The notes beneath the pieces were generated by a model that was not told the DNA's origin, ran no database searches, and worked only from the letters and a program-made list of their open reading frames with translations. The translations under genes were made by a program, and so were the position numbers. Positions 1 through 5,054 of a DNA stretch of 5,054 bases are shown here, piece after piece. Source of the stretch: Hyphomicrobiales bacterium (GTDB lineage Bacteria > Pseudomonadota > Alphaproteobacteria > Rhizobiales > OSC116). The DNA lies in assembly GCA_013214985.1 (NCBI GenBank), contig JABSRY010000215.1:1-5054 (forward strand), given 5' to 3'. Every line of letters starts with the position of its first letter. Position 1 is the first letter of the stretch.

Positions 1-119
1 ACCAAGAATGCCATGAAGAGATGAGAATATGAATTCGACCAAGAATCCACTTTCTCATCGTCTTTCGGTATTCCTGATGGTAACCTCCATATGTTCCAAA
101 AGGATAAACGGTCATTGTA
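1..119. other. Unassigned left-end segment, not part of ivd
   Basis: This stretch directly precedes recognisable isovaleryl-CoA dehydrogenase sequence but does not encode the residues the family has before its Leu-Gly-Met-Arg-Gly-Ser motif. The ivd frame has stops here (for example TAA at 105-107), and neither other forward frame gives acyl-CoA dehydrogenase-like residues, so a simple frameshift does not explain it. On the minus strand two frames are open to the window edge. One could begin with ATG at 117 and reads MTVYPFGTYGGYHQEYRK and onward, but it has no Shine-Dalgarno sequence and I do not recognise it. Openness over about 120 bases is weak evidence for coding. The join with ivd lies at about 117-120. 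Confidence 0.45.
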
Positions 120-122
120 GGC

Positions 123-662
123 ATGCGTGGTTCAGATACATGCGAATTAGTATTTAAAAATTGCGAAGTACCAGTCGAAAATATATTAGGCACACTAAAC
201 AGTGGCGTTAAAGTTCTGATGTCTGGTTTAGATTATGAGCGTGCTGTTTTATCATCAGGCCCAACAGGCATTATGATGGCCTGTATGGATGTCGTCGTGC
301 CTTATATTCATGAGCGCGAGCAGTTTGGTAAGCCTATTGGCACCTTCCAGTTAATGCAAGGCAAAATAGCCGATATGTATAGCACAATGAATGCATGCCG
401 CTCTTATGTTTACACCTTTGCAAAAGCCTGTGATAGAGGCGAAGCAAGCCGCAAAGACGCGGCAGGCGTTATACTTTATGCGGCCGAAAAAGCAACTTGG
501 ATGGCATTAGAAACCATTCAAACACTTGGCGGCAATGGCTATACCAATGAATATCCAGCAGGGCGTTTGCTGCGCGATGCAAAGCTTTACGAAATTGGCG
601 CAGGCACAAGCGAAATTCGCCGAATGTTAATTGGTCGTGAGCTGTTTAATGAAACTTCTTAG
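123..662 (+). CDS. ivd: Isovaleryl-CoA dehydrogenase, C-terminal half (5'-truncated)
   Basis: Isovaleryl-CoA dehydrogenase (also called liuA) is an FAD flavoprotein that oxidises isovaleryl-CoA to 3-methylcrotonyl-CoA in leucine breakdown, passing electrons to electron-transfer flavoprotein. The visible 179 residues cover the end of the middle beta domain and the whole C-terminal helical domain; the family is about 385-395 residues, so roughly the first 205-210 are missing. Numbering from the ATG at 123, Glu39 in GLDYERAVLSSGP matches the catalytic base that isovaleryl-CoA dehydrogenase carries in helix G. The usual medium-chain catalytic Glu position is Ala160, in YEIGAGTSEIRR, which is the isovaleryl-specific pattern. 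REQFGKPIGTFQ and LGGNGYTNEYP are FAD and dimer-contact regions. The ATG at 123 is an internal methionine, not a true start: it has no ribosome site and begins mid-domain. The gene ends 5 bases from the convergent permease gene. Confidence 0.93.
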   Translation: MRGSDTCELVFKNCEVPVENILGTLNSGVKVLMSGLDYERAVLSSGPTGIMMACMDVVVPYIHEREQFGKPIGTFQLMQGKIADMYSTMNACRSYVYTFAKACDRGEASRKDAAGVILYAAEKATWMALETIQTLGGNGYTNEYPAGRLLRDAKLYEIGAGTSEIRRMLIGRELFNETS

Positions 663-667
663 ACATA

Positions 668-1627
668 TTATGCTTGAGAACTCAATTGCTTTTTGAGTGC
701 TTGCCTAGACGCAATTTTGGTTACAATGAGTGAAGCAATAACCACTATTAATGATATAAAAATGTTAATGGTTAGGGCTTCATTCAGCATCCAAGCAGAT
801 AGCAATACACCAAATATAGGTATGAAGAAAATAGTAGTTAAAAATGCGGTAAAGCCAATTTTAACAATAAGGTAAAACCGAATAAGATATGCAAGTCCTG
901 TAGGGAAGATACCCAAATAAACAATCGCCCAAACAGAATCCATATTTAAATCAGTATAATTTGTAGGAAGTTGGTCAGAAATCAATAAAGCAGGAATTAA
1001 AAATATAGTGCCTAACCCCAATACAGCGGTGCTCATTTTTTCGGTCGATCCATTGTCAACCTTGCGGGTCAACATGCCCGAAATTGCATAACATAATAAG
1101 GCGAGTAAAATTGCTGCCATACCCCAGTAGCTGTCGTTAATATTTGTGCTGTCGCTGACATCAACAGCAATATAAACAGCAATAATACCAAGGGCGAGGG
1201 CTAAAAATTTAAGCGGAGTTAGTTTCTCATCCTTTGTTGCAAAATGGGTAATTATATAGCCAATTAGGGGGGATGACCCCATCAAAATAGAGGTGAGAGA
1301 AGCGCTGATATAATTTTGCCCCCAACTGATAAGGGAAAAAGGTACAGCGGTATATAACAGGCTAATAAAGGCCAACAAAACCCAGTTTTTAGTGCCAGTT
1401 GGCCATGCGGTTTTTTTATTAAATAAAGGTAGAATTAAAATATAGGAGAGTAAAAAAATAAACCCTAGCGAAACACGGCTAAACGCAACCATAATAGGTT
1501 CGAATTCAACAATTGCAATTTTAATGGCGGTAAATGCCGACGACCATATGGCCGCAACAAATAGGATTAAACAGATATCGGTAAATGATGGGGCACTAAG
1601 CGTGCTTGTGGTTTTAGAATTTGGCAT
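668..1627 (-). CDS. EamA/DMT-superfamily permease
   Basis: This is an inner-membrane transporter of the drug/metabolite transporter superfamily (EamA, RhaT-like, about 300 residues), which exports or imports small metabolites; the substrate cannot be read from sequence. The 319-residue product has about ten hydrophobic segments in two repeated EamA halves. The first half opens with LFVAAIWSSAFTAIKIA and contains SLTSILMGSSPLIGYI; the second starts near YWGMAAILLALLCYAISG and ends with FIPIFGVLLSAWMLNEAL, the usual glutamate-containing last-domain motif. The C-terminal tail is basic. The frame can be extended to a TTG at 1708, giving 346 residues, but I prefer ATG at 1627: it gives the normal family length and has a weak GAGAA ribosome site at 1632-1636. 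It lies between ivd and mccB on the opposite strand, so it is probably not co-transcribed with them. Confidence 0.88.
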   Translation of the reverse strand: MPNSKTTSTLSAPSFTDICLILFVAAIWSSAFTAIKIAIVEFEPIMVAFSRVSLGFIFLLSYILILPLFNKKTAWPTGTKNWVLLAFISLLYTAVPFSLISWGQNYISASLTSILMGSSPLIGYIITHFATKDEKLTPLKFLALALGIIAVYIAVDVSDSTNINDSYWGMAAILLALLCYAISGMLTRKVDNGSTEKMSTAVLGLGTIFLIPALLISDQLPTNYTDLNMDSVWAIVYLGIFPTGLAYLIRFYLIVKIGFTAFLTTIFFIPIFGVLLSAWMLNEALTINIFISLIVVIASLIVTKIASRQALKKQLSSQA

Positions 1628-1654
1628 AGGTTTCTCAAATTTAATGTTGAAACT

Positions 1655-1682
1655 AATATAGCCGATATAAAATATAACTAAA
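1655..1682 (-). promoter_or_regulatory. Possible promoter of the EamA permease gene
   Basis: Read on the minus strand, TTTAGT (1682-1677) and TATATT (1660-1655) are spaced by 16 bases and lie about 28 bases upstream of the chosen ATG at 1627. The match to a housekeeping promoter is modest, and the region is so AT-rich that chance matches are expected. If it is right, the TTG at 1708 would lie upstream of the transcript and could not be the start. Confidence 0.2.
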
Positions 1683-1713
1683 CTTAAAACATGAGTATTA
1701 TTATTCAATAATT

Positions 1714-1742
1714 TTGATGTTTTACGTTGGTGAAACTAATAA
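1714..1742 (+). promoter_or_regulatory. Candidate mccB promoter with palindromic operator in the spacer
   Basis: TTGATG (1714-1719) and TAATAA (1737-1742) are separated by exactly 17 bases and lie upstream of mccB, leaving a leader of a few tens of bases at most. An imperfect palindrome, GTTTTACGTTGGTGAAAC (1719-1736), fills the spacer: the arms GTTTTAC and GTGAAAC pair at six of seven positions. A dyad between the two promoter boxes is the usual position of operators for MerR-family regulators, and leucine-degradation genes of many proteobacteria are controlled by the MerR-family regulator LiuR. The individual boxes are weak (about 4/6 and 3/6 consensus matches), so the LiuR assignment is inference. 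Confidence 0.35.
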
Positions 1743-1766
1743 ATATCGTTCGAAAAAAGGTGACTT

Positions 1767-3371
1767 ATGAAACTTAAATCTGCAATTAATGTCAATTCAG
1801 AAAAATTTTTAGCCAATGAAGCTAAGATGCAAGAATTGGTAAACGAATTAACTAAAAAACGCACCATAGTTGCAGCAGGTGGCAGTGAACGCGCTAAGGC
1901 GAAGCATTTAGGGCGCGGTAAACTATTGCCGCGTGAGCGCGTTGCAGAGCTGCTAGACAAAGGATCAGCCTTTTTAGAAGTAGGCATGCTAGCCGCAAAT
2001 GGCATGTATAGCGGCGACATTCATAGCGCAGGCGTCATCGCAGGTGTTGGCCGCGTTTCAGGCCATGAATGTATGATTATTTGCAATGATGCCACCATTA
2101 AAGGCGGCACCTATTACCCATTAACCGTTAAAAAACATTTACGAGCACAAGAAATTGCCGAAGAGAATATGCTCCCATGCATTTATTTAGTTGATAGTGG
2201 CGGCGCCAACTTACCAAACCAAGCCGAAGTTTTTCCTGACCGCGAGCATTTTGGCCGTATTTTTTACAATCAAGCCCAAATGAGCGCCAAAGGCATTGCG
2301 CAAATAGCTGTGGTTATGGGCTCATGTACAGCGGGCGGCGCCTATGTGCCAGCAATGAGCGATCAAACAATTATTGTGCGCAACCAAGGTACAATTTTTT
2401 TGGCAGGGCCGCCATTGGTTAAAGCCGCTACGGGCGCAATCGTATCGGCCGAAGATTTGGGCGGCGCAGATGTGCATTGCCGCGTTTCTGGCGTGTCAGA
2501 TCATATGGCCGAAAATGATAATCATGCCCTAGAAATCGCGCGTGAAATTATTGCAAATTTGAACATCGCTAAAAACCCAAATGTGGTGGAGCAATCCATC
2601 GAACAACCGCTATATGATATTAACGAGCTAAACGGCATTGTACCGCAAACATTATCCGAACCCGTGGATGTGCGCGAAATTATTGCCCGTTTGGTCGATG
2701 GTTCAGAGTTTAATGAATTTAAAAAATTATATGGCAAAACCGTGGTTTGTGGTTTTGCACATTTAGAAGGCATTCCAATTGGTATAATTGGTAATAACGG
2801 CATTCTATTTTCAGAATCGGCACTTAAAGTCGCGCATTTTGTTGAGCTATGTTCTAGACGCAAAATCCCATTATTATTTTTACAAAATATATCGGGTTTT
2901 ATGGTTGGGCAGCAATATGAATCGGGCGGAATAGCCAAAGATGGTGCCAAAATGGTAATGGCAGTTGCCAATGCTAATGTACCTAAAATCACTTTGGTAG
3001 TTGGTGGTAGCTTTGGTGCAGGTAATTATGGCATGTGTGGCCGTGCTTATAGCCCTCGCTTTATGTTTACATGGCCTAACAGCCGTATTTCGGTTATGGG
3101 CGGCGAGCAAGCTGCAGGGGTGTTATCAACCTTAACCCGCGATGCAAAAGAAGCCCGAGGCGAGGTGTGGAGCGCAGAAGAAGAAGCCGAATTTAAAAAA
3201 CCAATTTTGCAAAAATATGAAGATGAGGGCAATCCCTATTACGCTACTGCAAGGCTGTGGGATGATGGTATCATTACCCCAACCGAAACCCGTCGCGTGC
3301 TTGGTTTGGCGTTCTCTGCTTGCCTAAATGCTAAAATTGATGAAACAAAATTCGGTATTTTTAGAATGTAA
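1767..3371 (+). CDS. mccB: 3-Methylcrotonyl-CoA carboxylase beta (carboxyltransferase) subunit
   Basis: MccB (also liuB) transfers the carboxyl group from carboxybiotin to 3-methylcrotonyl-CoA, giving 3-methylglutaconyl-CoA, the step after isovaleryl-CoA dehydrogenase in leucine degradation. It works with a biotin carboxylase/biotin carrier alpha subunit (mccA), which is not in the window. The 534 residues equal the usual family length. Both crotonase-fold halves are present: VDSGGANLPNQAEVFPDREH (from residue 142) and GSCTAGGAYVPAM (185-197) in the first, and GGSFGAGNYGMCGRAY (413-428) and MGGEQAAGVL (444-453) in the second. The two glycine-rich loops form the oxyanion holes in this family. 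The Asn-Leu-Pro and Phe-Pro-Asp-Arg residues fit methylcrotonyl- rather than propionyl-CoA carboxylase, and the C-terminus FGIFRM is typical. AAGGTGA (1757-1763) sits just upstream of the ATG, supporting this start. No internal break is seen. Confidence 0.96.
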   Translation: MKLKSAINVNSEKFLANEAKMQELVNELTKKRTIVAAGGSERAKAKHLGRGKLLPRERVAELLDKGSAFLEVGMLAANGMYSGDIHSAGVIAGVGRVSGHECMIICNDATIKGGTYYPLTVKKHLRAQEIAEENMLPCIYLVDSGGANLPNQAEVFPDREHFGRIFYNQAQMSAKGIAQIAVVMGSCTAGGAYVPAMSDQTIIVRNQGTIFLAGPPLVKAATGAIVSAEDLGGADVHCRVSGVSDHMAENDNHALEIAREIIANLNIAKNPNVVEQSIEQPLYDINELNGIVPQTLSEPVDVREIIARLVDGSEFNEFKKLYGKTVVCGFAHLEGIPIGIIGNNGILFSESALKVAHFVELCSRRKIPLLFLQNISGFMVGQQYESGGIAKDGAKMVMAVANANVPKITLVVGGSFGAGNYGMCGRAYSPRFMFTWPNSRISVMGGEQAAGVLSTLTRDAKEARGEVWSAEEEAEFKKPILQKYEDEGNPYYATARLWDDGIITPTETRRVLGLAFSACLNAKIDETKFGIFRM

Positions 3372-3437
3372 CCGATCAATATAATTTGATGTTTAATTTA
3401 GCACTAATACCCTACTATGGTTATAGATATAAACTAT

Positions 3438-3442
3438 AAAGG
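3438..3442 (+). promoter_or_regulatory. Ribosome binding site fixing the peptidase start
   Basis: AAAGG lies 7 bases before the ATG at 3450. The alternative in-frame ATG at 3417 has no Shine-Dalgarno sequence and would add eleven residues ahead of the metal-binding motif that normally lies close to the N-terminus in this family. This decides the start in favour of 3450. Confidence 0.6.
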
Positions 3443-3449
3443 CGCAATA

Positions 3450-4490
3450 ATGACACAAATAATACTAGATGGGCATAATGATGTTTTGTTTAAACTCGAA
3501 GCCGCAAAGCGTAAAGGCAAACCGTTAGATTTTTTTAAAGAACAAGACGAATTAGACATAGATGCCATTAAAGCCAAAGAAGGCGGTTTTAACGGTGGCT
3601 TATTTGCTATGTTCACCAGTAACGAGACTTTAAGCGGCAAAAGTGAAATGCCCGTTGGTGTAAAACCAATCGATAATTACGATTATAAAGACAGCCTAGA
3701 TGTGGTTTCGGGTATGATTGCCGAGGCGTATCGGCTAGAGCGCCAAAGCAAAGGCTCTATCGTCATTTGCCGAACCGCCGCCGAGTTAGAGGATGCTGCA
3801 CTTAGCCACAAAATGGGTATTATGCTACATATAGAAGGCGTCGAAGCTATCGATCGTAATTTTAATTCGCTTGAGACGCTTTATGCTGCAGGTTTGCGCT
3901 CATTAGGCCCTGTTTGGAGCCGAGACAATTTGTTTGGTGTGGGTGTGCAATTTGAGTTTCCTCTAACACCAGATCAAGGTTCTGGTTTAAGTGATTTAGG
4001 CATCGAGTTAATTAAGCTCTGTAACCAAATGAATATCTTGGTCGATCTTTCACATCTAAATGAAAAAGGCTTTTGGGATGTCGCAAAATATAGCGATAAC
4101 CCGTTAATGGCAACCCATTCTAATATGCATGCACTTAGCAACACAGCACGTAATTTAATCGATAAGCAATTAGATGCAATTGCAGAAACAAAAGGCATTG
4201 TTGGGTTAAATTACGCCAATGGCTTTTTACGCGCAGATGGCGACCATGATCAAGACGCATCTTTAGATCTGATGTTAAGCCATGTCGAATATTCGCTCAA
4301 TAAATTGGGCGAGGATGGTGTGGCGTTGGGTTCAGATTACGATGGCGCACCCATGCCTGCTGCAGTTAAAACAACTCGCCAACTTCCAAACCTTGTCAAT
4401 AAGTTTAAAGAAGTTGGTTATGGTGCTGAATTAATAGATAAAATTTATTATAAAAACTGGATTTCATTTATGAAACGCAGCGGTATATAG
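3450..4490 (+). CDS. M19-family (renal/membrane dipeptidase-type) metallopeptidase
   Basis: This belongs to peptidase family M19, a zinc-dependent amidohydrolase-fold family that cleaves dipeptides and tolerates D-residues at the C-terminal side. All the expected metal ligands are visible, numbered from ATG 3450: His9 and Asp11 in LDGHNDVL, bridging Glu129 in LHIEGVEAI, His202 in VDLSHLN, and His223 in ATHSN. Arg234 in SNTARNL and Asp296 in LGSDYDGAP match the substrate-binding arginine and catalytic-region aspartate. At 346 residues it has normal length. I see no signal peptide or membrane anchor, so a cytoplasmic location is likely despite the family name. It follows mccB on the same strand after 78 bases with no terminator, so co-transcription is plausible. 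A role in releasing amino acids, such as leucine, for the neighbouring pathway is inference; the physiological substrate is unknown. Confidence 0.93.
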   Translation: MTQIILDGHNDVLFKLEAAKRKGKPLDFFKEQDELDIDAIKAKEGGFNGGLFAMFTSNETLSGKSEMPVGVKPIDNYDYKDSLDVVSGMIAEAYRLERQSKGSIVICRTAAELEDAALSHKMGIMLHIEGVEAIDRNFNSLETLYAAGLRSLGPVWSRDNLFGVGVQFEFPLTPDQGSGLSDLGIELIKLCNQMNILVDLSHLNEKGFWDVAKYSDNPLMATHSNMHALSNTARNLIDKQLDAIAETKGIVGLNYANGFLRADGDHDQDASLDLMLSHVEYSLNKLGEDGVALGSDYDGAPMPAAVKTTRQLPNLVNKFKEVGYGAELIDKIYYKNWISFMKRSGI

Positions 4491-4497
4491 TGTAATT

Positions 4498-5016
4498 CTA
4501 TAGGTTGTTATAGCTTTTATAAACCATATAAATTGCCATAAATATTAAAATAATTGCAAATAAACGTGTTAATAATGCCTTTTTATTTGCAAGTTTTGTC
4601 GCCAGTATTGTACCGATTATGCCACCCAATATACCGCCAATAATAAATTGAAAAGCAATTGACCAATCTACCAAACCCGATTGGTGATAGTTTAATGAGG
4701 TGGTTAAACCAAAGGCCGTAACCGCAAATAAAGATGTTCCAATCGCATATATTATTGGCAACCTTAATGCAAAAATTAGCGCAGGTACAATTAAAAAACC
4801 GCCACCAATACCAAAAAATCCAGCCGATAAACCAACAACAAACCCGAAGAATAAAAGCCGCGGTATCAGCTTGACAGCGTTATCTCTGGTTAAACGGATA
4901 TTTGCATTTGTCGCATCTTTTTTAGTCTTCAACATTAGCACCGCAATGATAATCATAACAATCGCGAAGATAATTAATGTAAGCGGTTTTCCGCTCCCAC
5001 CTTTTCCTTGATTATT
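4498..5016 (-). CDS. TauE/SafE (TSUP)-family permease, N-terminally truncated
   Basis: This is a membrane permease of the TauE/SafE (PF01925, TSUP) family, whose members export sulfite, sulfoacetate or related anions; the specific substrate here cannot be told. About five hydrophobic segments are visible: PLTLIIFAIVMIIIAVLML, then a basic loop, then GFVVGLSAGFFGIGGGFLIV (the family's glycine-rich repeat signature), AIGTSLFAVTAFGLTTSL, FQFIIGGILGGIIGTILA, and LLTRLFAIILIFMAIYMVYK. These correspond to the last membrane segment of the first half and the whole second half. The family usually has about 250-270 residues; the open frame here encodes 172, ended upstream by TAA at 5019-5017. Homology-like sequence runs to about 4995. 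The ATG at 4956 lies inside a membrane helix and is not a credible native start. The stop is 7 bases from the convergent peptidase gene. Confidence 0.85.
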   Translation of the reverse strand, partial: NNQGKGGSGKPLTLIIFAIVMIIIAVLMLKTKKDATNANIRLTRDNAVKLIPRLLFFGFVVGLSAGFFGIGGGFLIVPALIFALRLPIIYAIGTSLFAVTAFGLTTSLNYHQSGLVDWSIAFQFIIGGILGGIIGTILATKLANKKALLTRLFAIILIFMAIYMVYKSYNNL

Positions 5017-5054
5017 TTAGCTGTTATATTCTTCATCTAATATATTGTTGAGGA
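5017..5054. other. Unassigned right-end segment, not TauE-like
   Basis: Upstream of the truncated TauE/SafE frame on the minus strand, the same frame has a TAA stop (5019-5017), preceded by residues reading LNNILDEEYNS. That acidic, polar string does not resemble the glycine-rich membrane helices the permease should have here. It could be the C-terminus of a different minus-strand gene, but 38 bases are too few to identify it. The other minus-strand frame also has a stop in this stretch, so a single frameshift does not restore the permease. Confidence 0.4.

Noticed and set aside
31..36. EcoRI site in the unassigned left end, as a possible sign of cloning-vector sequence
   Set aside because: A single hexamer occurs by chance, and no polylinker or other vector-like sequence is visible around it.
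680..698. Dyad ACTCAA/TTGAGT as a bidirectional terminator for ivd and the permease gene
   Set aside because: The stem is only 6 bp, mostly A-T, sits inside the permease coding region, and has no following T-run in either direction.
1628..1708. N-terminal extension of the EamA permease to a TTG codon
   Set aside because: It would add 27 residues beyond the usual family length, uses a rare start without a Shine-Dalgarno sequence, and crosses the likely promoter region. The ATG at 1627 fits better.
1736..2020. Open frame of about 94 codons antisense to the start of mccB
   Set aside because: It lies opposite strongly conserved mccB coding sequence, its translation is low in recognisable domain character, and it has no convincing ribosome site. 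The same applies to antisense frames at 2522-2992, 2880-3110, 3434-3640 and 3974-4198.
3417..3449. Upstream ATG at 3417 as the peptidase start
   Set aside because: There is no ribosome site before it, whereas AAAGG precedes the ATG at 3450, and the family's His-x-Asp motif normally lies near the N-terminus.
4498..4513. CTATA/TATAG dyad at the end of the permease gene as a terminator
   Set aside because: The stem is 5 bp and almost entirely A-T, so it would be unstable; such matches are expected by chance in this AT-rich sequence.
1..5054. Terminal repeats, insertion sequence or CRISPR linking the two unrelated ends
   Set aside because: The left and right end segments share only short patchy similarity (for example GATGAGAATAT versus GATGAAGAATAT) in different sequence contexts. 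I see no inverted repeats, transposase, spacer-repeat array or tRNA-like structure.

Overview
This 5,054-base window is AT-rich (roughly 40% GC by eye) and densely packed bacterial DNA. It carries parts of a leucine-degradation locus plus two transporter genes and a peptidase. The genes look proteobacterial. An acetogenic-free pair of isovaleryl-CoA dehydrogenase and 3-methylcrotonyl-CoA carboxylase beta subunit is typical of the liu (leucine/isovalerate utilisation) clusters of aerobic alpha- and gammaproteobacteria. I cannot place it more finely from sequence alone.

Layout: 1-119 is a short stretch that does not match the gene it abuts. 123-662 (+) is the C-terminal half of isovaleryl-CoA dehydrogenase (ivd). 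668-1627 (-) is an EamA/DMT-family permease converging on ivd with a 5-base gap. 1628-1766 is a divergent intergenic region holding the best regulatory signal in the window, an imperfect 18-bp palindrome between candidate -35 and -10 boxes. 1767-3371 (+) is the complete mccB. 3450-4490 (+) is a complete M19 membrane-dipeptidase-type metallopeptidase. 4498-5016 (-) is the C-terminal portion of a TauE/SafE (TSUP) permease converging on the peptidase gene with a 7-base gap. 5017-5054 does not continue the permease.

Function: Ivd converts isovaleryl-CoA to 3-methylcrotonyl-CoA, and MccB supplies the carboxyltransferase that acts next with a biotin-carrying alpha subunit not present here. The M19 peptidase follows mccB on the same strand and could release amino acids, leucine among them, from dipeptides; that link is inference from position. 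The EamA permease, on the opposite strand, separates two genes that are usually adjacent. Its substrate is unknown.

Both outermost genes are truncated, and each is joined to unrelated DNA within about 120 bases of a window end. This is either assembly chimerism at contig ends or real rearrangement. I see no mobile element, CRISPR array, RNA gene or clearly new system. The points most worth checking are the palindromic promoter and the two end junctions.
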